This document shows, in pieces, positions 7,967 through 16,172 of a stretch of DNA of 64,000 nt. Under the pieces are notes generated by a model. It did not search any database and was not told where the DNA came from. It saw only the letters and a program-made list of their open reading frames with translations. Within the stretch, counting starts at the first letter, position 1. Each line of letters begins with the position of its first letter. Where the stretch lies: NCBI GenBank assembly GCA_038230255.1, contig JBBRNP010000003.1:368892-432891 (forward strand). The letters are read 5' to 3'. A program made the position numbers and the translations under genes. The DNA is from AV40 sp038230255. Lineage in GTDB: Bacteria > Verrucomicrobiota > Verrucomicrobiia > Chthoniobacterales > UBA10450.

Positions 7967-9775
7967 ATGAATTTTACGACTAACAGCTTGCTTCCGTGGT
8001 TAGTTTTGCTCCTGCCGCTCGGTTCGGCGGCAGTCATTACTTTGTTCACGCGCCGCTGGGGGAATATCAGCAGTGCCATCTCGGTCGCGGCTGTTGCCGG
8101 AAGCTTCCTCTGCAGTTGCGCAATTTTCGTCAAGGTCGACATCTCGGCCCCGGAGTTTACCTGGATCGACATCGGTGGCGTATTCGCCGTTCCACTTGCG
8201 TTTATTCTCGATGATCTGAGTAGATTGATGCTGCTCGTTGTTTCCGGCGTCGGATCGCTCATCCACATCTACTCGTTAGGCTATATGCGCGACGACGAAG
8301 GCAAGTCGCGCTACTTCGCCGCCCTCTCGCTCTTCATGTTTGCAATGCTCGGGATCGTTCTCGCGAACAATTTCGTGATGATGTTCATCTTTTGGGAACT
8401 GGTCGGCTTCACTTCTTATGTGCTGATCGGCCATTGGTTCGATCGCGATGCCGCAGCCGAAGCCGCGAAGAAAGCGTTTCTCACCACGCGCATCGGCGAT
8501 TTCGGATTCATGGTTGGAATCCTAATGATCTGGATGGCCACCGGCTCGGTCGTGTTCGACGACATCGTGGCGCACCTCTCGAAGGTCACGAGCAACCCCG
8601 GTTATCTCACCATCGCCGCGATCTTGATTTTTTGCGGCGCCGTCGGGAAATCCGCGCAGTTCCCGCTCCATGTTTGGTTGCCGGATGCGATGGAAGGCCC
8701 CACTCCGGTGTCGGCCTTGATCCATGCCGCAACGATGGTTGCGGCCGGAGTTTACTTGCTTGTTCGTGTTGCGTTCCTCATTCAGGCATCGCAAACCGCG
8801 CTGCTGGTCATCGCCTGGATCGGAACGATCACCGCGTTGCTCGGGGCGTTGATGGCGATCCAACAAGCCGACATCAAACGAATTCTCGCCTACTCAACGA
8901 TCTCTCAACTCGGTTACATGGTGATGGCGGTCGGACTCACCTCGAACGAAGCGGCGATGTTTCATCTTTTCACGCACGCATTTTTCAAAGCGCTCCTCTT
9001 CCTTGCCGCCGGCTCCATCATCGTCAGTTTGCATCACGAACAGAACATTTGGAAAATGGGTGGCCTCGCTCAAAAACTTAAAATTACATTCGCCACCTTC
9101 GCGGCCGGTGCGCTCGCGTTGATCGGTTGTCCGCCGTTCAGCGGATTTTTCAGCAAAGACGCAATCCTCGCGCTCGCGTATCAACACAACACCCCGATCT
9201 TTGTCATTGGCCTAACAACTGCATTTTTGACCGCGTTCTATGTTTCGCGAGCGTTGATCGTTGTTTTTCTTGGAAAACCGCGCAGCGAAGCCGCCCGCGT
9301 GAGCAAGGAATCACCATCGGTGATGATCATTCCCTTACTCATCCTCGCACTATTCGCGCTCATCGCCGGATGGGAAGCCGTCGCCCAGAATGTTCTCGTT
9401 GTGCCGCACGAAAAAGAAACTGTCTTCACCGTGCCGGCACTCGCATTGATCGCCTTGATTTTAGGTGTTGGAATTGCAGTCTGGCTTTATCGCAACCGTG
9501 AGCGCGACCCGTTGCATGTCGATCTTGTCCGGCGGCGCTTTTTCTTCGACGAATTTTACGAATGGCTGATCGATCACACTCAGGAACTCCTGGCCCGCAT
9601 CGCCGCTTTCTTCGATCGCTGGATGATTGATGCCGGCGCGGTCCGCGGCCTAAGCGGCGGCACCTTTGGAATCGGCGCGGTTCTGCGATTGTTTCAGGTC
9701 GGCAATCTTCAGGCCTACGCGTTTCTGTTCGGGTTGGGAATCGTGGCGCTCATTTACTTCACACTTTTCAGATAG
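7967..9775 (+). CDS. nuoL: NADH-quinone oxidoreductase subunit L
   Basis: A 602-aa antiporter-like proton-pumping subunit with the long C-terminal lateral-helix region. Conserved segments include FWELVGFTSYVLIGHWF, the functional-Lys helix SAQFPLHVWLPDAMEGPTPV, and LAYSTISQLGYM. Length is at the normal lower end. It starts seven bases after the right arm of cassette 1. An AAGATCGACAT copy on the opposite strand falls at 9516-9526 in codons for Val-Asp-Leu. Confidence 0.97.
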   Translation: MNFTTNSLLPWLVLLLPLGSAAVITLFTRRWGNISSAISVAAVAGSFLCSCAIFVKVDISAPEFTWIDIGGVFAVPLAFILDDLSRLMLLVVSGVGSLIHIYSLGYMRDDEGKSRYFAALSLFMFAMLGIVLANNFVMMFIFWELVGFTSYVLIGHWFDRDAAAEAAKKAFLTTRIGDFGFMVGILMIWMATGSVVFDDIVAHLSKVTSNPGYLTIAAILIFCGAVGKSAQFPLHVWLPDAMEGPTPVSALIHAATMVAAGVYLLVRVAFLIQASQTALLVIAWIGTITALLGALMAIQQADIKRILAYSTISQLGYMVMAVGLTSNEAAMFHLFTHAFFKALLFLAAGSIIVSLHHEQNIWKMGGLAQKLKITFATFAAGALALIGCPPFSGFFSKDAILALAYQHNTPIFVIGLTTAFLTAFYVSRALIVVFLGKPRSEAARVSKESPSVMIIPLLILALFALIAGWEAVAQNVLVVPHEKETVFTVPALALIALILGVGIAVWLYRNRERDPLHVDLVRRRFFFDEFYEWLIDHTQELLARIAAFFDRWMIDAGAVRGLSGGTFGIGAVLRLFQVGNLQAYAFLFGLGIVALIYFTLFR

Positions 9776-10246
9776 CCCACGAAACACACAAATGACGCGA
9801 AAAGAAGAAACAGAACTGATTTATAAGGGCGAAAGCTACGCCATCATCGGAGCGTGTTTTGCCGTTTACAAGGATAAGGGGTGCGGCTTTCACGAACCAA
9901 TTTACCACGAGTGCCTCGAGATTGAATTTGAATTCCAAAGAATCCCGTTTGTGTCAAAGCCACCGCGGACTTTGCAGTATCGTGGTCGTACCCTTCAGCA
10001 GGCATTTTATCCAGACTTCGTTTGCTACGAAAAAATTATTCTGGAAATCAAAGCCCTTTCTCTGTTGTGCAACGAACACCGCGCTCAACTTCTCAATTAT
10101 CTTAGCGCAACCGGCTGCCAACTAGGCCTGCTCGTAAACTTCGGCCATTACCCAAGAATCGAATACGAGCGTCTCTTGCCAAGGAAGCATGAACCCGTCG
10201 ATCTCCATGTTTGAAATTTTTGTGCCTTTTCGTGTGTTTAGTGGGC
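9775..10246 (+). mobile_element. GxxExxY cassette 2: gene bounded by inverted iteron arms
   Basis: The left arm (9775-9804, GCCCACGAAACACACAAATG...) and the complement of the right arm (10217-10246, GCCCACTAAACACACGAAAA...) agree well over 30 bases. The unit is CAC(G/A)AAA, distinct from cassette 1 but matched between its own two arms. The left arm begins at the last base of the nuoL stop codon and itself contains the GxxExxY start codon. Confidence 0.7.
9792..10214 (+). CDS. GxxExxY protein, PD-(D/E)XK-like (copy 2)
   Basis: A 140-aa paralogue of the protein at 7508. It has the same GxxExxY signature (GFHEPIY) and an intact nuclease-like core, PDFVCYEKIILEIK. The ATG at 9792 is chosen because the protein then matches copy 1 from its first residues (MTRKEETELIY against MTELIH); an upstream in-frame extension would run into nuoL. 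The start codon lies inside the left repeat arm. It sits between nuoL and nuoM and would be cotranscribed with them. Confidence 0.85.
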   Translation: MTRKEETELIYKGESYAIIGACFAVYKDKGCGFHEPIYHECLEIEFEFQRIPFVSKPPRTLQYRGRTLQQAFYPDFVCYEKIILEIKALSLLCNEHRAQLLNYLSATGCQLGLLVNFGHYPRIEYERLLPRKHEPVDLHV

Positions 10247-10271
10247 AAGTAAATCCCTTCGCTTTCCGCTG

Positions 10272-11750
10272 ATGCTTCTCTTTCTTGTTCTCTGTCCAAT
10301 CATCGCCGCGATTCTGATTATCGCGGGCGCGCCCGCGCGGCTGACCGCGCTCATCGCCGCCATTTCGAATCTCGTTATTACGCTCATTCTTCTCAGTCGC
10401 TTTGATCAAGTCGCAGCTGGTTTTCAATTTGTCAGCTCATTTACTGTCTCGGCGGACTGGCGCATTCATTTTACGCTCGGCGTCGACGGCTTGAGTCTGC
10501 TGATGCTTCTTCTGGCAACCAGTGTAACCGTCGCCGCCGTTTGGTTCGCCGGTGAGATCGACAATTACGAGCGCGCGTTTTACGCATGCCTCCTTTTCAT
10601 CTCCGCCGGCGCAATCGGCGCTTTCGCGGCGATCGATTTGTTTTTCTTTTACGCCTTTCACGAGCTCGCCCTCATTCCAACATTTCTCCTCATCGGAATT
10701 TGGGGAACCGGCAATCGCAGCCGGGCGGCGTGGAAAATCACGATTTATCTGACCCTCGGGAGTTTTGTTCTGCTCATTGGATTGATTCTCCTTTATCAAA
10801 GTCTGCCGACGACCACCCGGACGTTCGACATTCGAGAATTGCAGGCCGCGATTACCGCGCATCCGCTCGCGCGCGATGCGCAGCGCCACATTTATCTTTT
10901 GCTGTTGATCGGCTTCGGCGTGCTCATCTCATTGTTCCCATTTCATTCCTGGGCGCCCGAAGCTTACGCGTCAGCGCCCGCGCCCGCGGCAATGCTTCAC
11001 GCCGGCGTCTTAAAGAAATTCGGACTTTACGGTTTGCTGCGCGTGGCCATCCCAATGCTGCCGGATGGCGCTCATTATTGGATGTATCTGCTGGTCATTC
11101 TTTTGCTCGGCAACATCGTCTACGTCGGGCTCGTCACCATCGCCCAGAAGCAGCTCGATTGGATGCTCGGTTATTCAAGCGTGATGCACATGGGCTACAT
11201 TTTTCTCGGGATCGCCAGCGCCAACGTTCTTGGAATAACCGGCGCCGCCGCGCTCATGTTCGCGCACGGACTTTCCATTGCGCTGCTTTTCGCCATCGCG
11301 GGTCAAATTCGAAACCGCACCGGCACGTTGGCCTTCGACGATCTCGGCGGTCTTGGAAAAGTGATGCCGTTCGCCGGCCTCGCCTTCGGTTTTGCCACCT
11401 TCGCCGCCATTGGTCTGCCCGGTCTCGCGAATTTCGCGTCCGAGATCATGATTTTCTTCGGCGCGATTCGAATCGGGTGGGAAATGGAGCGCTTCCACAC
11501 TTTCCAAGTCGCGACCGTGCTCGCGCTTTGGGGCGTCATCATCTCGACGGTCTACATGTTGCGCGCCTATCGCTCGACGTTCATGGGCAGAGTGAATGAG
11601 CGCTGGGCAAAGCTTGTCGATCTTGGCGCCGGCCTCCGAATTCCAGTTGTGTTGCTGATCGCGGGTTTGATCTGGTTCGGGTTTTTTCCGCAAACGCTGG
11701 TGCAAATGGTCACCCCGACGTTTCGAACTTACTTCACCGCAACGAAATGA
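10272..11750 (+). CDS. nuoM: NADH-quinone oxidoreductase subunit M
   Basis: A 492-aa antiporter-like proton-pumping subunit with about 14 helices. Conserved pieces include LGVDGLSLLMLLLATSV, FYAFHELALIPTFLLIGIWG with the functional Glu, FPFHSWAPEAYASAPAPA and YSSVMHMGYIFLGIA. Length is normal. The last codons overlap the nuoN start by four bases (ATGA), indicating translational coupling. Confidence 0.97.
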   Translation: MLLFLVLCPIIAAILIIAGAPARLTALIAAISNLVITLILLSRFDQVAAGFQFVSSFTVSADWRIHFTLGVDGLSLLMLLLATSVTVAAVWFAGEIDNYERAFYACLLFISAGAIGAFAAIDLFFFYAFHELALIPTFLLIGIWGTGNRSRAAWKITIYLTLGSFVLLIGLILLYQSLPTTTRTFDIRELQAAITAHPLARDAQRHIYLLLLIGFGVLISLFPFHSWAPEAYASAPAPAAMLHAGVLKKFGLYGLLRVAIPMLPDGAHYWMYLLVILLLGNIVYVGLVTIAQKQLDWMLGYSSVMHMGYIFLGIASANVLGITGAAALMFAHGLSIALLFAIAGQIRNRTGTLAFDDLGGLGKVMPFAGLAFGFATFAAIGLPGLANFASEIMIFFGAIRIGWEMERFHTFQVATVLALWGVIISTVYMLRAYRSTFMGRVNERWAKLVDLGAGLRIPVVLLIAGLIWFGFFPQTLVQMVTPTFRTYFTATK

Positions 11751-13171
11751 TCGCGATCCGCGCTCCACATCTCGAGATCGCGGTCCTCATCCTCGGCATC
11801 ACGATCCTGCTCCTGGAGACATTTACCGCCAAGGTCGCAAAGAAAACTTTTGCTTATGCCGGCATTGTCGGGCTGACCGCTGTCCTCCTCGCCAGTTTTT
11901 TAATTTCGCCGGAATCCTCGGCGCAGGAGACAGGCGGCTTTTGGAACTTTTACACCGCTGACACGCTGTCGATCTTCTTCAAACGATTCATGCTCGTCAC
12001 CACGATCGTTGTGCTGGCAATGATGGTCGATTACGCGCCGGCCTTGCGCAGAGCCGACGAGAGCACCTCCGCAAATCTCGGCGAATTCTTTTCGCTGCCG
12101 CTTCTGACCTGCGCCGGCTTGATGTATCTGGTTTCCGCGATCGATTTCATTTTCATCTTCGTTTCGCTCGAGCTCGTCACCATTTCCTTCTTCGTGCTCG
12201 TTAGTTTTCCGAGAAGAAATCCAATCGCGCTCGAAGCCGGCATCAAATATCTCATCCTTGGCGCGCTCTCGACCGCATTTCTGGTTTACGGGATTACCTG
12301 GATTTTCGGCGTGACCGGCGAAACGAATCTGGCGCGAATCACCGCGGCGTTTGCCAGTGGCAAGATCGACAATCAGGCCGCCGCCTTCGGCGCGGTGTTG
12401 GTGCTGGTCGGGCTAGGTTTCAAAATCGCGGCAGTCCCGTTTCAAATGTGGGTACCCGATGTTTATCAAGGCGCCCCAACGCCGATCACCGCATTTCTTT
12501 CGGTTGGATCGAAGGCGGCCGGGTTCGTCGTTCTTCTCCGCGTGCTTCAGCCGTTTCTCATGCTGCCGAACATGCAACGTCTTATCGTGTTGATCGCGCT
12601 CCTCACTGTCGTTTACGGCAATCTCGCCGCGCTGCCGCAAAATAATCTAAAACGATTGCTCGGCTACTCCAGCATCGCTCACGCGGGTTATTTGCTCATC
12701 GGCGTCGCCTGCTTCGACGGCCGCGCTGTAACATTTTATCTCGTCGCTTATCTGCTGATGACACTCCTGAGCTTCGCGATCCTCATCATTGTCGCTCAAC
12801 ACACCGGCGAAGAAATTTCCGGCTTTGACGGTTTGGCGAAACGCGCACCTTTTCTTGCATTCGCGATGCTAGTGGCGATGGCGTCGCTTGCCGGTCTTCC
12901 TTTCACGGCCGGTTTCTTCGGCAAGTTCTTCATTTTCGTAAGCGCGGTCGCGCAAAAACAAACCGCGCTGGTCGCGGTTGGAATCGTGACCGTGGCGTGC
13001 GGTTTTTATTACTACCTAAAAGTCGTTCGCGCGATGTATTGGTTGCCGAGCGCGAACCACGACGCGATTCCCGTGAGCGCCCTTTCCCGATCGATCATGA
13101 CACTGCTGATCATCGCCACGATTGTCTTCGGGGTTTATCCGCAACCGATTCTGAATGCACTAAAGCATTAA
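11747..13171 (+). CDS. nuoN: NADH-quinone oxidoreductase subunit N
   Basis: A 474-aa antiporter-like subunit completing the membrane arm. Typical segments are FKIAAVPFQMWVPDVYQGAP with the channel Lys, LLGYSSIAHAGYLLIGVA, and SLAGLPFTAGFFGKFFIF near the C-terminus. It ends the visible operon. Its stop codon lies at the edge of the inverted-repeat element 13168-13315, which probably terminates or stabilises the transcript. Confidence 0.97.
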   Translation: MIAIRAPHLEIAVLILGITILLLETFTAKVAKKTFAYAGIVGLTAVLLASFLISPESSAQETGGFWNFYTADTLSIFFKRFMLVTTIVVLAMMVDYAPALRRADESTSANLGEFFSLPLLTCAGLMYLVSAIDFIFIFVSLELVTISFFVLVSFPRRNPIALEAGIKYLILGALSTAFLVYGITWIFGVTGETNLARITAAFASGKIDNQAAAFGAVLVLVGLGFKIAAVPFQMWVPDVYQGAPTPITAFLSVGSKAAGFVVLLRVLQPFLMLPNMQRLIVLIALLTVVYGNLAALPQNNLKRLLGYSSIAHAGYLLIGVACFDGRAVTFYLVAYLLMTLLSFAILIIVAQHTGEEISGFDGLAKRAPFLAFAMLVAMASLAGLPFTAGFFGKFFIFVSAVAQKQTALVAVGIVTVACGFYYYLKVVRAMYWLPSANHDAIPVSALSRSIMTLLIIATIVFGVYPQPILNALKH

Positions 13172-13315
13172 CCACGGATTACACGGATATTACGGATCAG
13201 AAAAACAAAGGAGGATTCAGATCAGAAAAACAGCAAAGGAAATTTCCTGGATTCTTGGCTTCCAGATTGGAATTTCTTTCTCCCAATCCGTTAAATCCGT
13301 GTAATCCGTGGTTAA
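13168..13315. repeat. Gene-less inverted iteron element after nuoN
   Basis: The left arm TTAACCACGGATTACACGGA and the complement of the right arm (TTAACCACGGATTACACGGA) are nearly identical over 31 bases. The unit is CACGGATTA at 9-base spacing, the same as the arms of GxxExxY cassette 3 at 15702. The interior of about 83 bases has a short direct repeat (ATCAGAAAAACA twice) and no reading frame. It may be a deletion derivative of a cassette-3-type element. Confidence 0.8.
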
Positions 13316-13319
13316 AATC

Positions 13320-13931
13320 TCAGTCGCTTAGCTCGACGTTCCAGTAAGCAAGATCGACAAAGTGCCGCCAGCTCTCGTGCTGCGGCGCCGTGAACGTAAC
13401 GTGCAGGAACGGCCGCCATTTCGGCCGCTTCGGTTTCCGGATCAGCGCCATCTGAGCTTCTTGCGCAAGACGGTTGCCTTTCCGGGTGTTACACGGAATG
13501 CACGAGCAAACCACATTTTCCCAGGTCGTAGTCCCGCCGCGATCCCGCGGCACGACATGATCGAGATTCAAATCGTTGCGATCAAAAGCGTGCCCGCAGT
13601 ATTGGCAGGTGTTCTTGTCGCGCTCGAAAACATTGTGGCGGGTAAACTTCACTTCTTTTTTCGGCAGCCGATCGAAAAAGAGGAGCACGATCACCCGCGG
13701 CACCCGGATCTTCCACGAAATCGTCTGGACCAGCTCGTGATCGGGCGCGTCGGTCGAAAAATCGCGCCAGCTTTCAAAATCGTGGGTCAGGAAATTATTC
13801 GCGTCGTCCGCGGAGACGACATGAGCATGACCGGCGTAAACCAGCGAAAAAGCGCGGCGCGCAGAGCAGATGTTAACCGCCTGCCAGAGGCGATTCAGAA
13901 CCAGGACCTGACTGTTCAACAGCGAGTGCAA
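13320..13931 (-). CDS. HNH endonuclease
   Basis: A 203-aa protein with an HNH nuclease core in its C-terminal half: CQYCG, then LDHVVPRDRGGTTTWENVV, then CIPCNTRKGNR, giving the two Cys pairs of the structural zinc and the His-Asn-His catalytic set. The N-terminal half (VLVLNRLWQAVNI...) is typical of a widespread family of solitary bacterial HNH proteins of unknown role. There is no methylase or capsid gene beside it. It converges on nuoN across the repeat element. The ATG near 13931 has no strong ribosome-binding site. Confidence 0.85.
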   Translation of the reverse strand: MHSLLNSQVLVLNRLWQAVNICSARRAFSLVYAGHAHVVSADDANNFLTHDFESWRDFSTDAPDHELVQTISWKIRVPRVIVLLFFDRLPKKEVKFTRHNVFERDKNTCQYCGHAFDRNDLNLDHVVPRDRGGTTTWENVVCSCIPCNTRKGNRLAQEAQMALIRKPKRPKWRPFLHVTFTAPQHESWRHFVDLAYWNVELSD

Positions 13932-14334
13932 TTAATACCCTCGGTAAGTGGCCTTTGACGACATTTCCGCCAAAGTGCGGCGAAAGTATCACCCGCGTTT
14001 TCCCTTGTCAACGCAGGGGACGGCTCCGTCGCCTGCTTGCAGAAACCCCAGTAACCTGACATGATCGCGAATCGAATGCGGTGTTTGTCCCCCGCCCTCC
14101 CAGTAAAGTTCCCGATTAGACGCCAAAATGGCGCCTTTAATTACGCCATTTTGGCGCCTACTTCTCTTGGTCGTTCTGGCGCTTGTCTTTTTCGCGTTGT
14201 CACTCGTGTTTACCAAATGATGCGTCTAACCAATCGCTGGAGCCTACGAAACAAGTAGAAAGGGATAGGAGGAGCAACGCGGGCTAAATGTTGCGGCTGA
14301 TTGTCAAATCGCAGTAACTCACCGACGTTCAGCC
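13932..14334. other. Non-coding gap with one perfect hairpin
   Basis: No convincing gene in this 400-bp stretch; open frames here lack ribosome-binding sites and recognisable composition. It holds a perfect 13-bp inverted repeat, CGCCAAAATGGCG at 14121-14133 and its complement at 14144-14156, separated by ten AT-rich bases. There is no T tract on either side, so it is more likely a dispersed palindrome or protein site than an intrinsic terminator. Confidence 0.5.
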
Positions 14335-14490
14335 ATGCACAAACCACGCAAACATGACTTTGGTGGCGGTCCCCGGACTGGAAAACCGAAGCGAGACACA
14401 TCACGACTGGAAGACGCTTCTACGAAACAGCGCAAACAACATGCTCACAAGGCCCCCGTACGACGCGCCGCGAGCAAATTTCGCGGATAA
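14335..14490 (+). CDS. Possible small basic protein (51 aa)
   Basis: An ATG frame encoding a very basic 51-residue peptide that starts MHKPRKHDFGGGPRTGKPKR and ends ASKFRG. It is rich in Lys, Arg and His, with a Gly turn, and has no membrane segment. The composition is unlike that of random shadow frames. No clear ribosome-binding site precedes it and no family is recognised; nucleic-acid binding would be a guess from charge alone. It lies between the HNH gene and the pilT genes, transcribed convergently toward pilT. Confidence 0.35.
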   Translation: MHKPRKHDFGGGPRTGKPKRDTSRLEDASTKQRKQHAHKAPVRRAASKFRG

Positions 14491-14522
14491 TTGCTTCAAG
14501 ACCGCGCGTAGCTGCCGACAAC

Positions 14523-15695
14523 TTATCGTCGCGGCGGCTTCGCGCCGCTTTGGGTTACGGCCCGCTTCATGAAATTGCCGGGCAGCCGTTTTTCGTCGGC
14601 CGGAACTGCGCCGGCGGCGTCGCCAAGGTGTTCGTCCTCCGGGGGAAGAAATTGTTTAAACCGGTTCTTATCGATCGCTTTCATGAACGCTTCGTGCGGT
14701 GTGACCGTTTTGTTTTGCAAGAACGCATAAATCGCGTCGTCCATGAATTGCATCCCCTGCGCTTTGCCGGAAACGATCACGTCCTGAAGTTTTTGAGTGG
14801 CGCCTTCGCGGATGATCGCGGAGACGGCAGCGCTCGCGACCAGGATTTCATTCACCGCGACGCGACCCGAGCCGTCGGCTTTTTTCAAAAGCAATTGGGC
14901 CAGGACGCCGCGCAACGAGTTGGCCAGCATCGTGCGCGCTTGCGGTTGCCGCGCTGCCGGAAAAACGTCGACCATTCGATCGACCGTTTTCCGCGCGTTG
15001 TTGGTGTGAAGCGTTCCGAAAACAAGCAGTCCGGTCTCGGCGGCGGTCAGCGCGAGTGAAACCGTTTCCAAATCGCGCATTTCTCCGACGAGCACGATGT
15101 CGGCGTCTTCGCGCAACGCCGCTTTCAGCGCGACCGGAAACGATTCGGAATCGCCGGGAACCTCGCGTTGGGTAATGATGCTGCGCTTGTTGTCGTGCAC
15201 GAACTCGATCGGTTCCTCGATCGTGACGATGTGCCGCGAGAAATTTTCGTTAATGTAATCGATCAGCGCCGCCAGCGTGGTCGATTTGCCGGAGCCGGTC
15301 GGCCCGGTGACGAGGACCAATCCGCCGCGGAGATGTCCGAATTCCTTGGCGACGATCGGGATGCCGAGTTGCTCCAGGGTCGCGATCTTCGTCGGAATCA
15401 ATCGAAACACCGCACCGTAGCCGTGCGCCTGCTTTAAATAATTGCAGCGAAAACGGGAAGCCGCGTCCATTTCGTAGGCGAAATCGAGGTCGCCGCGCTC
15501 CTCGAAGATTTTCCAGTTCCGCTCGCCGCAAACTTCACTCAACATCGACATCGTCTCATCGCGCGTGAGCGGCTGCTCACGAATCGGCGCGACATCGCCG
15601 TGCTTGCGCATCTTTGGCGGCTGACCTTCGCCGATATGAAGGTCGGACCCGCCCTCTTTCACAATCACTTTTAGAAACTGATCAAGAACAGCCAT
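14523..15695 (-). CDS. pilT: Type IV pilus retraction ATPase, PilT/PilU family (first)
   Basis: A 390-aa hexameric ATPase of the GspE/PilT family that powers pilus retraction (twitching, DNA uptake). Visible are the Walker A motif GPTGSGKST, the Asp box IEEPIEFVH, the Walker B segment DADIVLVGEMRDLETVSLAL, and the His box TLHTNNA. The start at 15695 (MAVLDQFLKV) matches PilT N-termini; upstream in-frame sequence is only repeat arm. The C-terminus has a charged tail (PPEDEHLGDA...) longer than usual. It is 38 bases downstream of the GxxExxY gene and probably in one operon with the second pilT. Confidence 0.93.
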   Translation of the reverse strand: MAVLDQFLKVIVKEGGSDLHIGEGQPPKMRKHGDVAPIREQPLTRDETMSMLSEVCGERNWKIFEERGDLDFAYEMDAASRFRCNYLKQAHGYGAVFRLIPTKIATLEQLGIPIVAKEFGHLRGGLVLVTGPTGSGKSTTLAALIDYINENFSRHIVTIEEPIEFVHDNKRSIITQREVPGDSESFPVALKAALREDADIVLVGEMRDLETVSLALTAAETGLLVFGTLHTNNARKTVDRMVDVFPAARQPQARTMLANSLRGVLAQLLLKKADGSGRVAVNEILVASAAVSAIIREGATQKLQDVIVSGKAQGMQFMDDAIYAFLQNKTVTPHEAFMKAIDKNRFKQFLPPEDEHLGDAAGAVPADEKRLPGNFMKRAVTQSGAKPPRR

Positions 15696-15701
15696 TTTAG
15701 A

Positions 15702-16172
15702 ACCACGGATTACACGGATAACACGGATAAGAGTCAGGCATGAAGATCTGGATTTTCCCGTTCGTCGGCTTCTTGTGGACGCAAGACCCGTTTCCATTCT
15801 AGTCGTGCATTCTTGAAATTGAGGAGAAGCGCCAGAACCAAACGTGTTTTGTTAAGGTACCCGATCATTTGAGCGATGTGGGTTTCTGTGAAACATGAAA
15901 CCACCTTGGGATCGACGATGACAGCTTCGTCAACAATCAGATCAGGAATAAGATTGCCGATCAATTCACCGCGATAGAAGACCGGAAACGAGGTTTGGAC
16001 CGAAACGGTGTGTCCCCCACGCTTCAGTTCGATGATCATGGCGCGCTCGTAGAGTTTTTCGTCGAGTCCCGGTTTCAATTCATTCAGCACTTCCATCGCA
16101 GCGCCAATTATCTTTTTACTTAAATCTTCGTGAATGATTTTTCCCATCCGTGTTATCCGTGTAATCCGTGGT
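15702..16172 (-). mobile_element. GxxExxY cassette 3: gene bounded by a perfect inverted repeat
   Basis: The 27 bases at 15702-15728 (ACCACGGATTACACGGATAA...) are the exact reverse complement of 16146-16172. The unit is CACGGATTA every 9 bases. The GxxExxY start codon lies at the inner edge of one arm and its stop codon is a few bases inside the other. One arm overlaps the last base of the upstream pilT stop codon, and the other ends 6 bases before the start codon of the next pilT. Perfect arms suggest recent insertion or active conservation. Confidence 0.75.
15734..16147 (-). CDS. GxxExxY protein, PD-(D/E)XK-like (copy 3)
   Basis: A 137-aa member of the GxxExxY family, more diverged than the two in the nuo operon. 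The signature is GLDEKLY. The nuclease-like core is PDLIVDEAVIVDPK, with Asp replacing Glu, which the superfamily permits. It lies between the two pilT genes in the same direction. As with the other copies, nothing in the neighbourhood shares its function; the constant feature is the flanking arms. Confidence 0.85.
   Translation of the reverse strand: MGKIIHEDLSKKIIGAAMEVLNELKPGLDEKLYERAMIIELKRGGHTVSVQTSFPVFYRGELIGNLIPDLIVDEAVIVDPKVVSCFTETHIAQMIGYLNKTRLVLALLLNFKNARLEWKRVLRPQEADERENPDLHA

Noticed and set aside
14121..14156. The CGCCAAAATGGCG hairpin as an intrinsic terminator
   Set aside because: No T tract on either strand.
13989..14216. A 75-residue minus-strand frame in the gap after the HNH gene
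   Set aside because: It runs through the perfect hairpin, has no ribosome-binding site and no recognisable protein character.
15696..15797. N-terminal extension of the first PilT (34 extra residues)
   Set aside because: The extension is encoded by the repeat arm and the 3' end of the GxxExxY gene; MAVLDQFLKV at 15695 matches PilT N-termini.
6007..16147. GxxExxY proteins as accessory complex I or pilus subunits because of their location
   Set aside because: The same family occurs in two unrelated operons here, each time between repeat arms, so location follows the cassette and not the pathway.
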